From: an uncultured Aquimarina sp.
GTDB taxonomy: Bacteria; Bacteroidota; Bacteroidia; Flavobacteriales; Flavobacteriaceae
Assembly: GCA_947498935.1 (NCBI GenBank)
Contig: CANMMM010000006.1
Coordinates: 62,001 to 126,000 of the forward strand
DNA: 64,000 nt
Reading direction: 5' to 3'
The stretch's first letter is position 1. The number at the start of each line of letters is the position of its first letter. The notes under the pieces are model-generated. The model made no database searches. It was not told where the DNA came from and saw only the letters and a list, made by a program, of their open reading frames with translations. The translations under genes and the position numbers were made by a program. Below, piece after piece: positions 55,547 to 64,000 of the stretch.

Positions 55547-57409
55547 ATGAGCAACGACACTAAGTATACCGAAGATAATATACGATCCCTCGATTGGAAA
55601 GAGCATATCCGTATGCGACCTGGGATGTATATTGGAAAGCTAGGAGATGGATCATCTGCGGATGATGGTATTTACATTTTATTAAAAGAAGTATTGGATA
55701 ATTCTATTGACGAATATGTCATGGGAGCTGGGAAAACCATCGAGATTTCAATACAAGGTGATAAAGTGATTGTACGAGATTATGGACGTGGAATCCCGTT
55801 AGGAAAAGTAGTAGATGTAGTTTCTAAAATGAATACTGGTGGAAAATACGATTCTAGAGCGTTTAAAAAATCGGTAGGACTGAATGGAGTAGGTACAAAA
55901 GCAGTGAATGCATTGTCTACTTATTTTAGAGTAGAATCTACTAGAGATGGGCAATCAGCGTCGGCAGAATTTGAAAAAGGAAACCTAACCAATCAAGATG
56001 AGCTAGAAGAAACTTCTAGAAGAAAAGGAACCAAAGTATCTTTTATACCCGATGCTTCTATATTTAAAAATTATAAATATAGAAAAGAGTATGTGGTAAA
56101 AATGCTTAAAAACTACGTATATCTGAATCCCGGACTTACGATTATTTTTAATGGAGAAAAGTATATTTCTAAGGATGGTTTAAAAGATTTACTGTCAGAT
56201 ACGATCAAAGAAGAAGAACGATTGTATCCTATTATACATCTCAAGGGAGATGATATAGAGATCGCTATTACGCATAGTAAAACACAATATAGTGAGGAGT
56301 ATCATTCTTTCGTGAATGGACAGCATACTACCCACGGAGGAACACACCAAGCTGCTTTTAGAGAATCGGTGGTGAAAACAGTGCGTGAGTTTTATGGGAA
56401 AAATTATGAAGCGAGTGATATACGAAAATCGATCGTATCGGCGATTAGTATTAAGGTGATGGAACCTGTTTTTGAAAGTCAGACTAAAACCAAACTGGGA
56501 TCTACAGATATGGGAGGTGGATTGCCTACAGTGCGTACATATATTAATGATTTTATAAAGACTAAACTCGATAATTTTCTGCATAAAAACCCAGATACAG
56601 CAGAAGCACTGCAACGTAAAATTTTGCAAGCAGAACGCGAACGAAAAGACTTATCGGGTATTCGTAAATTGGCCAAAGAACGTGCTAAAAAGGCCAGTCT
56701 GCACAATAAGAAGCTTCGGGATTGTAGAGTACACCTGACCGATACTAAGAAAGATAGAAATCTAGAAAGCACTTTATTTATTACCGAGGGAGATTCTGCA
56801 AGTGGATCGATTACAAAATCTAGAGATGTAAATACACAGGCCGTATTTAGCTTACGTGGAAAGCCACTGAATTGCTACAATATGACTAAGAAAATAGTGT
56901 ATGAAAATGAAGAGTTTAATCTACTACAAGCTGCACTCAATATCGAAGAATCTATGCAAGACTTACGCTATAATAATATCGTGATTGCTACGGATGCCGA
57001 TGTAGATGGAATGCATATCCGATTGTTATTAATTACGTTTTTCTTGCAGTTTTTTCCAGAATTGATCAAAGAAGGACATTTGTATATACTACAAACACCA
57101 TTATTTAGAGTACGGAATAAAAAGGAAACGATTTATTGCTATTCTGAGCAGGAGCGTAAAGCAGCTATTTTAAAATTATCTGGTAAGCCCGAGATTACTC
57201 GATTTAAGGGATTGGGAGAGATATCACCAGATGAATTTGTACATTTTATAGGAGATGATATTCGTTTAGATCCTGTGATGCTGGATAAAGAAAAATCGAT
57301 AGAAGAGTTATTATCGTTCTATATGGGAAAAAATACACCTAGTAGACAGGAGTTTATTATCGAAAATCTGAAAGTAGAACTAGACACCATAGAAGAAAAA
57401 GAGAAGTAA
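55547..57409 (+). CDS. parE: DNA topoisomerase IV subunit B (ParE/GyrB type)
   Basis: 620 aa from the ATG at 55547; an in-frame GTG at 55508 is less likely. The GHKL ATPase has [21 protein letters not shown] and [22 protein letters not shown] has [11 protein letters not shown] and [13 protein letters not shown]. Next to parC rather than recF/gyrA, so it is the decatenating enzyme subunit. It is 33 nt upstream of parC in an operon. Confidence 0.93.
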   Translation: MSNDTKYTEDNIRSLDWKEHIRMRPGMYIGKLGDGSSADDGIYILLKEVLDNSIDEYVMGAGKTIEISIQGDKVIVRDYGRGIPLGKVVDVVSKMNTGGKYDSRAFKKSVGLNGVGTKAVNALSTYFRVESTRDGQSASAEFEKGNLTNQDELEETSRRKGTKVSFIPDASIFKNYKYRKEYVVKMLKNYVYLNPGLTIIFNGEKYISKDGLKDLLSDTIKEEERLYPIIHLKGDDIEIAITHSKTQYSEEYHSFVNGQHTTHGGTHQAAFRESVVKTVREFYGKNYEASDIRKSIVSAISIKVMEPVFESQTKTKLGSTDMGGGLPTVRTYINDFIKTKLDNFLHKNPDTAEALQRKILQAERERKDLSGIRKLAKERAKKASLHNKKLRDCRVHLTDTKKDRNLESTLFITEGDSASGSITKSRDVNTQAVFSLRGKPLNCYNMTKKIVYENEEFNLLQAALNIEESMQDLRYNNIVIATDADVDGMHIRLLLITFFLQFFPELIKEGHLYILQTPLFRVRNKKETIYCYSEQERKAAILKLSGKPEITRFKGLGEISPDEFVHFIGDDIRLDPVMLDKEKSIEELLSFYMGKNTPSRQEFIIENLKVELDTIEEKEK

Positions 57410-57442
57410 TAAAGAATACAAAAAAAGTGCCCCCAATACGGA

Positions 57443-60130
57443 ATGGATATAGAAAACGATAACGACGAAGGATTAGATAACGAATTACACCCACAAGAAC
57501 AGCAGCCAGAAGAGGTGATCACGAAGGTCACAGGTATGTATAAAGACTGGTTTTTGGATTATGCTTCTTATGTAATCCTAGAGCGTGCTGTACCTGCTAT
57601 AGAGGATGGATTGAAACCTGTACAGCGTAGGATTTTACATTCTATGAAGGATCTAGATGATGGTCGCTATAATAAAGTAGCTAACATTGTAGGGCATACG
57701 ATGCAATATCACCCGCATGGTGATGCGAGTATTGCAGATGCAATGGTACAGATTGGGCAGCGAGATTTATTGATCGATATGCAGGGGAACTGGGGAAACA
57801 TCCTTACGGGGGATCGAGCTGCGGCTTCTCGATATATCGAAGCTCGATTGTCTAAATTCGCGCTGGATGTAGTCTACAATCCTAAGATTACAGATTGGCA
57901 ACTGTCTTATGACGGTAGGAAAAAAGAACCAATCAATCTGCCTGTTAAATTTCCATTATTATTAGCACAAGGTGCCGAGGGAATTGCAGTAGGATTGAGT
58001 ACGAAGATATTACCACATAATTTTATAGAACTCATCACAGCTTCTATAAAACACTTACAGGGCAAACGTTTTACTATAGTTCCGGATTTTCCTACGGGAG
58101 GTATCGCAGATTTTACGAATTATAATGATGGAAATAGAGGAGGAAAGGTACGTGTACGTGCTAATATCTCTCAGCTAGATAAGAATACACTAGTCATTTC
58201 AGAAATTCCTTTTACGACTACGACTACTAGTTTGATCGATTCGATCTTAAAGGCCAATGAAAAAGGGAAGATCAAAATCAAAAAAATAGAGGATAATACT
58301 GCTGCTACTGTAGAAATTTTAGTGCATTTGCCTTCTGGAATATCTCCAGATAAAACGATTGATGCATTATTCGCATTTACCAATTGCGAAACTTCTATTT
58401 CGCCATTGGGATGTGTGATCGAAGATAATAAGCCTAATTTTATAGGCGTATCCGAAATGCTTAGGCGATCTACCGACCATACCGTAGCATTACTGAAAAG
58501 TGAGTTAGAAATACAACTTGATGAACTCCAAGAGCAATGGCATTTTGCTTCATTGGAACGTATTTTTATCGAAAATAGAATTTACCGCTTGATTGAAGAG
58601 GAGGAAACGTGGGAAGGAGTGATTCAGGCTATAGATAAAGGGTTACAACCTCATATCAAGCATCTAAAAAGGGCGGTAACAGAAGAAGATATTGTACGCC
58701 TGACTGAAATTAGAATCAAACGTATTTCTAAATTCGATATTGATAAGGCGCAACAAAAAATAGAAGCATTAGAAGAAAATATTGCTCAGGTAATACATCA
58801 TCTAGAACATCTTATCGAATATGCAATAGCGTATTTTACGCGTTTAAAAGATACCTACGGAAAGGACAAAGAGCGTAAAACTGAAATCAGAATTTTTGAT
58901 GATATAGAAGCTACGAAAGTGGTGATTAGAAATACCAAGTTATACGTCAATCGAGAAGAAGGATTTATTGGTACGTCGCTACGAAAAAATGAATATGTAA
59001 CTGATTGTGCTGATATTGATGATATTATCTGTTTTACCAGAGATGGAAAAATGATGGTCACCAAGGTGGATTCTAAAACCTTCGTAGGCAAAGATATCAT
59101 TCATGTAGCGGTATTTAAGAAAAAAGATAAGCGCACCATTTATAATATGATTTATCAAGATGGTAGAGGTGGAGCGTCCTTTGTAAAACGTTTTGCGGTA
59201 ACTGCTATTACTAGAGATAAAGCGTATGATTTAACACAGGGAAAGAAAAGTTCTAAGATTACTTATTTTACAGCGAACCCTAATGGGGAGGCAGAGGTGA
59301 TCACCATTCTTTTGCGACAAGCTGGTAGTATCAAAAAATTAAAATTTGATTTAGATTTTGCAGAATTATTGATCAAAGGAAGAGGGGTAAAAGGAAATAT
59401 TGTTACCAAGTACAATATCAAAAAAATAGAGCTGAAGGAACAAGGGGTATCTACGCTTAAACCTAGAAAAATATGGTTTGATGATACGGTACGAAGGCTA
59501 AATGTAGATGGAAGAGGGGAGCTGCTCGGTGAATTTAGAGGAGAGGATAGATTACTAGTTATCAATCAAAAAGGAGAGGCAAAGACGATTGTTCCTGAGA
59601 TTACAGCCCATTTTGGCCAAGATATGATCGTATTAGAAAAATGGAATTCTAAAAAACCGATAGCAGCTATTTACTGGGATGGAGAAAAAGAACGCTATTA
59701 CGTAAAACGTTTCTTAATAGAGAATGCAGATCGAGAAGAAAATTTTATTTCGGATCATCCAAAATCGTTTTTAGAAATTGTGGCCACAGATTATAGACCC
59801 GTAGTATCTGTTGTTTATACAAAGATTAGAGGCAAAGATCAAAAACCAAATGAAGAAATCAGTCTCGAAGATTTTATAGCGATCAAAGGGATTAAAGCGT
59901 TAGGAAATCAGTTGACTACAGAAAAAGTACGACAAATTAATTTATTAGATCCACTGCCTTATGAAGAGGAGGAGGAGCAAGCTATTGATACAGATGCAAT
60001 TGAAGTCGTAGGGGAAGAAACCGTGAGTAATACGGAAGCGAAAAATCCTTCTGTAAATGATATTACATTTGATCATACTAAAGATGCTGAAGGGGATGAG
60101 GATAAAGGAGAACAAACTTCTCTTTTTTGA
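57443..60130 (+). CDS. parC: DNA topoisomerase IV subunit A (ParC type)
   Basis: 895 aa. Winged-helix and tower domain with the active tyrosine Y131 in AASRYIEARL. The region equivalent to the quinolone site is HPHGDASIADAM. The C-terminal part carries degenerate pinwheel blades and an acidic tail (EEEEQAIDTDA), and lacks a clear GyrA box, as expected for ParC. Forms the decatenase with ParE, encoded just upstream. Confidence 0.94.
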   Translation: MDIENDNDEGLDNELHPQEQQPEEVITKVTGMYKDWFLDYASYVILERAVPAIEDGLKPVQRRILHSMKDLDDGRYNKVANIVGHTMQYHPHGDASIADAMVQIGQRDLLIDMQGNWGNILTGDRAAASRYIEARLSKFALDVVYNPKITDWQLSYDGRKKEPINLPVKFPLLLAQGAEGIAVGLSTKILPHNFIELITASIKHLQGKRFTIVPDFPTGGIADFTNYNDGNRGGKVRVRANISQLDKNTLVISEIPFTTTTTSLIDSILKANEKGKIKIKKIEDNTAATVEILVHLPSGISPDKTIDALFAFTNCETSISPLGCVIEDNKPNFIGVSEMLRRSTDHTVALLKSELEIQLDELQEQWHFASLERIFIENRIYRLIEEEETWEGVIQAIDKGLQPHIKHLKRAVTEEDIVRLTEIRIKRISKFDIDKAQQKIEALEENIAQVIHHLEHLIEYAIAYFTRLKDTYGKDKERKTEIRIFDDIEATKVVIRNTKLYVNREEGFIGTSLRKNEYVTDCADIDDIICFTRDGKMMVTKVDSKTFVGKDIIHVAVFKKKDKRTIYNMIYQDGRGGASFVKRFAVTAITRDKAYDLTQGKKSSKITYFTANPNGEAEVITILLRQAGSIKKLKFDLDFAELLIKGRGVKGNIVTKYNIKKIELKEQGVSTLKPRKIWFDDTVRRLNVDGRGELLGEFRGEDRLLVINQKGEAKTIVPEITAHFGQDMIVLEKWNSKKPIAAIYWDGEKERYYVKRFLIENADREENFISDHPKSFLEIVATDYRPVVSVVYTKIRGKDQKPNEEISLEDFIAIKGIKALGNQLTTEKVRQINLLDPLPYEEEEEQAIDTDAIEVVGEETVSNTEAKNPSVNDITFDHTKDAEGDEDKGEQTSLF

Positions 60131-60286
60131 TTAGAATAGTGTACGTGTTTGTGGTTTTGATATACATTTTTAGATGAGTAAATTTTTATTCTTTAAATGA
60201 GTTAAAGGTATTTAGAGCGTAAATTTTTTAATCAAACCGTTAGCTACAGATTTCATAAAATTTTAAAATAAAAGACACTCATACTA

Positions 60287-62026
60287 ATGAGAAACAGATA
60301 CCTTTTTGCTTTATCGTTTTTAATCTTTTCAAACTTTTTATTTGCTCAAACTTACATCAACAATGTAACAATAGTAGATGTAGAGAATGAAAGATTAATC
60401 CCCAATCAAACAGTAATTATTACTAAAAATTTGATCTCAAATATTCAAAAAAGTAATGATGAAAACTTACCAAAAAATGTTACTATTATAAATGGAACAG
60501 ATAAGTATCTTATTCCTGGTTTAATAGATGCGCATATCCATTTTTTCCAAAATGGAGGATTGTATACTCGCCCTGATGTCATTGACTTACGAAAATTCAA
60601 GGATTATGAGCAAGAAATTGCTTATGCAAAAACTGATATGGAAACCAAATTAAGAAGATATCTTCAAAATGGTATTACCACTGTAATTGATGTAGGTGCT
60701 AATTATCAGTTTCTTAAACAACGAAATGATTTTACAGATAAGACGTTTTCTCCTTCCATTTTTATGTCAGGTCCTTTACTGACCACCTATAAACCCAAAG
60801 TTTATAATGGTTTAGGGGAAGATGAGCCTTTTACATTGACAGCAACTATCGAAGACGGTATTAAAGGAGTTCAGGAACAATTGAAATATAAACCTGATTT
60901 TATTAAAATATGGTATATAGCGGGGGCAGATGGATTAGATATAGAAGAAAGTGCACGAAAAAATCTTCCGATTGTTAAGGCTATCATAGATGAAGCTCAT
61001 AAAAATAATTTAAAAGTAGCAGTACATGCAACTCAAAGGATTACAGCGCAATTAGCTGTTGAAAATGGAGCAGATTTTTTAGTACATAGCGTGGATGATG
61101 AAGTTTTAAAAGATGATTTTGTTCAATTAATGAAGAAAAACAAAACGATTCTTTGCCCAACATTAATAGTGCATAGCGGATATTTAAAAACATTTGGTCA
61201 TACATTACATATGAGCAATTATGAATTACAAAAAGCAGATGCGTACCAATTAGGTTCCTTGTTGGATTTAAAACATTTGTCTGATACTACTTTAGTAAAA
61301 AGGTATAAAAACTACGCAAACTCTCAAAAAAGTATAAAACGCCTACAAAAAACTGATTCCATTAGTCTATCTAATCTAAAAATAGCATCCGATGCAGGAG
61401 TTTTAATTGCTACGGGTACTGATGCAGGAAATATTGGGACTTTACATGCGTCATCTTATTTGCAAGAATTAAAAACCATGCAAAAAAGCGGAATGAGTAA
61501 TTGGAAAATTATTCAAGCATCAACCATAAATGGTGCTAAAGTTTTTGACAAAGAGAGAGAATTTGGAACAATAAACATTGGTAAAAAAGCAAATCTTGTT
61601 TTATTAGATGCAAACCCTATAGAGGACATTCAGAATGTAACCAAAATACATACTGTTTTTAATAAAGGAGAGATCTTTACCCCTAATACTCTTATAAAAG
61701 ACTCACCAACTGATCTGGTACAAAGGCAATTAAATGCATATAATTTTAGAAATATTGATGCATTTTTAGAACCCTATGCAGATGATGTCGAGATTTATTC
61801 ATATCCAAATACATTGCGATACAAGGGAAAGAAAATAATGAGGAAGCAATATTCTGAGCTGTTTGAGCAAGTACCTAACTTACATTGTGAACTAAAAGAA
61901 AGAATTGTTCAAGGTACTATTGTTATAGATAAGGAGCGTGTTCGGTTTGGAACCATAATCAACGAAGCTGTAGCTATTTATCATATTGAGAAAGGTAAAA
62001 TCAAAAAAGTCTATTTTATTAAGTGA
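60287..62026 (+). CDS. Secreted amidohydrolase fused to a SnoaL-like domain
   Basis: 579 aa. A signal peptide (YLFALSFLIFSNFLFAQ) indicates a periplasmic enzyme. The metal-dependent amidohydrolase fold has the first metal motif in LIDAHIHFF, a carbamylatable Lys candidate in KIWYIAG, VAVHATQ, FLVHSVDD, and the catalytic Asp in IATGTDAGN. It resembles imidazolonepropionase-like enzymes; the substrate is unknown. Residues after about 480 form an extra domain (AYNFRNIDAFLEPYADDVEI) typical of SnoaL/NTF2-like folds, an uncommon fusion. Single gene. Confidence 0.85.
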   Translation: MRNRYLFALSFLIFSNFLFAQTYINNVTIVDVENERLIPNQTVIITKNLISNIQKSNDENLPKNVTIINGTDKYLIPGLIDAHIHFFQNGGLYTRPDVIDLRKFKDYEQEIAYAKTDMETKLRRYLQNGITTVIDVGANYQFLKQRNDFTDKTFSPSIFMSGPLLTTYKPKVYNGLGEDEPFTLTATIEDGIKGVQEQLKYKPDFIKIWYIAGADGLDIEESARKNLPIVKAIIDEAHKNNLKVAVHATQRITAQLAVENGADFLVHSVDDEVLKDDFVQLMKKNKTILCPTLIVHSGYLKTFGHTLHMSNYELQKADAYQLGSLLDLKHLSDTTLVKRYKNYANSQKSIKRLQKTDSISLSNLKIASDAGVLIATGTDAGNIGTLHASSYLQELKTMQKSGMSNWKIIQASTINGAKVFDKEREFGTINIGKKANLVLLDANPIEDIQNVTKIHTVFNKGEIFTPNTLIKDSPTDLVQRQLNAYNFRNIDAFLEPYADDVEIYSYPNTLRYKGKKIMRKQYSELFEQVPNLHCELKERIVQGTIVIDKERVRFGTIINEAVAIYHIEKGKIKKVYFIK

Positions 62027-62400
62027 AAGAATACTGTATAAAAGTCACAAGGATTTTTACAATATTTAATTGTTTTCACTTATTTGAAACGTTTGTTTCA
62101 ATATTTATTAGTATCAGAGTTCCTATAAAAAATGAAAACTTTTGGTTTAAAAAAAGCGCATAAAATAATGGAACTAAGTAGGAAGAGGTAGTTCATTTTT
62201 ATACTCAAATTGGGCAGAAAAAATAACATTCCAATCAATACTAATGGAAATGTATTATGGTGTATACGCATGCTTTAATAAAATACACCTAATTTTTCCA
62301 ATCATTAAGTTGCATTACTGCTCCGAAGTAAAAAAAAGTATGTATTCAGAAAATCTTCTTTTAACTCAAATTAAAAAAAATAGACCAAATTAATACATAA
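62027..62400. other. Intergenic region after the amidohydrolase
   Basis: Contains a short palindrome TTGAAAC-GTTT-GTTTCAA (62084-62101) but no gene. The rest is AT-rich. Confidence 0.35.
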
Positions 62401-62435
62401 AAAAAGGGTGATTGATCAAATCAATCACCCTTTTT
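62401..62435. terminator. Strong bidirectional terminator of ppc
   Basis: AAAAAGGGTGATTGAT / ATCAATCACCCTTTTT, a perfect 16-bp stem with a 3-nt loop, A and T runs on both sides. Lies 24 nt beyond the ppc stop on the minus strand. Confidence 0.93.
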
Positions 62436-62458
62436 ATGTATACTATATACTATACTCT

Positions 62459-64000
62459 TTATGCAGAGTTTCTACTTGCATTGATATTACCAAATAAAGA
62501 TCTTGTTACCATTTTTTCATAAATAGGTAATTTATCAGCACCTTCTCCAGTTCTATGTATATCCTGAATTTTCTTCAGTGCATATTGTTGGATAGTAAGT
62601 AGTGGTAATACGATTTTTTCTCTCACCTCGATGGAAGCTTTACCAGCTGGTTCATTTTCCATCAATACTTTAGAACCTGATAATTTTAGGATCAAACGTT
62701 TTGATAATTCATATTCTGCATGAATAATCTCCCAGAAAGCTCCGTATTCTTCATTTTCTTTCATATAAGCAGTCAGTTCAAAGAAAGATTTCGTAAGACT
62801 CATCATACTATTACCGATCAAGGCTCTAAAAAATGCAGATTCCTTGTATAAAGTAACTACTTTACTGAATTCTCCTTTATCTTCAAAAGATTTCAGGGCT
62901 GTTCCAACTCCGTAGAAACCAGGAACATTCTGTTTTAACTGGCTCCAGCTTCCTACAAACGGGATGGCTCTTAAATCTCCAAAGTCTAATGTAGTACCTT
63001 TACTACGCTTAGAAGGTCTACTTCCGATATTTGCTTTTCCGTAATACTTAAGCGTACTCATATGTTCTAGGTACGGCAAGAATTTTGGATGATTCTTAAA
63101 ATCTACATAGGTTTGGTAACTGATGTCTGCCAATTCCTGCATCGTTTCTTTGTTTTCCTGAGAGAACAAATTAACTTCATTACTAGTCAATTCATTTTCT
63201 ACACCTGCACCTAGTAGTTGTTCTAAATTATACTGACAGGAATCAAGCGTTCCGAAATTAGAACTAATTGTTTGTCCTTGTACTGTAATTTGTATTTCTT
63301 CATCTTCTACAGTAGGGCCTAATGAAGCATAGAATTGGTTCGTGTTACCACCTCCTCTTGCTGGTGGTCCACCACGTCCATCAAAGAAGACAACTTTTAC
63401 ATCGTATTTTCTAGAAATTTCAGTCAGCGCTTCTTTCGCTTTAAAGATTCCCCAGTTGGCCATCAAATATCCACCATCTTTAGTACCATCAGAAAATCCT
63501 AGCATGATGGTTTGTTTCATGCCTCTTCTTTTTAGGTGTTCTAAATAGGCAGGATTGGTATACAATGCCTCCATAACATGGTGTGCCACCTTTAGATCTG
63601 GTACTGTTTCGAATAATGGAATAACATCTACTGTAGGCTGCTCCCAATCACACAAGCGAATCATCGCGAATGTTTCCATTACATTCAATACGCTACCATT
63701 ATTACTGATAATGTATCGATTAGCACCGCGTTCTCCGTTATTCTTCTGGATCGTTTTGATTGCATAAATAGACTCGATAGTGGCTCTAGCCATATCATTA
63801 TCCAATACAGATGGGTCTAATGTACCTGTAGTATTGGATAATACTTTGATTTGCTCTTCTTCTGATAAGGTATCGTAATCTTTAGGGAACAAACCTAAAT
63901 CTAATTCATTTGTTTTTCTAACAATTTCTGTCAATACACTGTGGTGTACTCTAGAATCTTGTCTAATATCTAGGGTTCCGAAATGGAATCCAAATATTTT
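62459..64000 (-). CDS. ppc: Phosphoenolpyruvate carboxylase, C-terminal part (5' truncated)
   Basis: 513 residues to the stop are inside the window; the frame continues beyond base 64000, so the N-terminal part is missing. Family motifs are FGFHFGTLDIRQDSRVHHSV (a substrate-site region), MLGFSDGTKDGGYLMANW, and VFFDGRGGPPARGGG (the glycine-rich catalytic loop). SKRSKGTTLDFGDLRAIPFV precedes the C-terminal helices. It carboxylates phosphoenolpyruvate to oxaloacetate for anaplerosis. The apparent start at 63934 is an internal TTG, not the real start. A strong terminator follows. Confidence 0.93.
   Translation of the reverse strand, partial: KIFGFHFGTLDIRQDSRVHHSVLTEIVRKTNELDLGLFPKDYDTLSEEEQIKVLSNTTGTLDPSVLDNDMARATIESIYAIKTIQKNNGERGANRYIISNNGSVLNVMETFAMIRLCDWEQPTVDVIPLFETVPDLKVAHHVMEALYTNPAYLEHLKRRGMKQTIMLGFSDGTKDGGYLMANWGIFKAKEALTEISRKYDVKVVFFDGRGGPPARGGGNTNQFYASLGPTVEDEEIQITVQGQTISSNFGTLDSCQYNLEQLLGAGVENELTSNEVNLFSQENKETMQELADISYQTYVDFKNHPKFLPYLEHMSTLKYYGKANIGSRPSKRSKGTTLDFGDLRAIPFVGSWSQLKQNVPGFYGVGTALKSFEDKGEFSKVVTLYKESAFFRALIGNSMMSLTKSFFELTAYMKENEEYGAFWEIIHAEYELSKRLILKLSGSKVLMENEPAGKASIEVREKIVLPLLTIQQYALKKIQDIHRTGEGADKLPIYEKMVTRSLFGNINASRNSA

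Noticed and set aside
1..64000. tRNA, rRNA, tmRNA or riboswitch genes
   Set aside because: No cloverleaf with a recognisable T-loop, rRNA segment or known riboswitch core was found while reading the intergenic regions, though weak cases could be missed by eye.

Overview
The window looks like a chromosomal segment of a marine member of the Flavobacteriia (Bacteroidota), possibly Aquimarina-like; the genus is a guess. Supporting traits are AT-rich DNA, a SusC/SusD polysaccharide-utilisation locus, a type IX secretion (T9SS) C-terminal sorting domain, a fused ResB-CcsA cytochrome c biogenesis protein, abundant lipoproteins, and several TAnnTTTG promoter -7 boxes.

Layout. 1-2.1 kb: tail of one, and all of a second, secreted or lipoprotein gene ending in a six-cysteine module of about 40 residues; the complete gene is an M57-like (HEIGH) metalloprotease. 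A third paralogue lies at 41.9-43.3 kb. 2.5-17 kb: mostly core genes (clpC divergent from gyrA, a TPR lipoprotein-like secreted protein, DUF72, DEAD-box helicase, a PAS histidine kinase with coupled response regulator, a KdsC-like phosphatase with a DUF2520 protein). 17-20.3 kb: ccsBA. 20.3-27.3 kb: an accessory region with secreted and small hypothetical proteins, a serine hydrolase, a Dcm-like methylase with an MvaI/BcnI-like endonuclease, and several repeat families. 27.3-38.6 kb: a laminarin-type (beta-1,3-glucan) utilisation locus made of a propeller/LuxR regulator, SusC, SusD, a surface glycan-binding protein and a GH16 enzyme. 39-43.3 kb: corA, a NYN-LOTUS protein and the second complete metalloprotease. 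43.5-54.3 kb: a T9SS Asp-box protein and a signalling cluster (two stand-alone receivers, a CheB-CheR-PAS kinase and a GAF kinase). 54.6-64 kb: a methyltransferase, parE-parC, an amidohydrolase-SnoaL fusion and the C-terminal part of phosphoenolpyruvate carboxylase.

Most notable observations. (i) A palindromic intergenic repeat of about 90 bp occurs in seven full copies and one truncated copy. Its ends are invariant and its inner hairpin changes in a compensatory way in most copies. (ii) The truncated copy is cut exactly after the CT of TCGGGCT^ATCCG, where an IS110-family left end begins. The 235-nt leader of that IS fossil holds a stem-loop carrying TCGGGCTA on one side and ACGGATAG on the other. 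These are the left and right guides expected of a bridge-RNA target-binding loop programmed to this repeat. (iii) The 3' end of ccsBA plus downstream DNA occurs twice, and each copy is followed by the same 23-nt leader and then a different gene module. This suggests an integration hotspot that has accreted modules in tandem. (iv) A nested-palindrome, attC-like element joins two of the accessory genes.

All functional statements rest on reading motifs in the sequence and on known family features; no database search was run.
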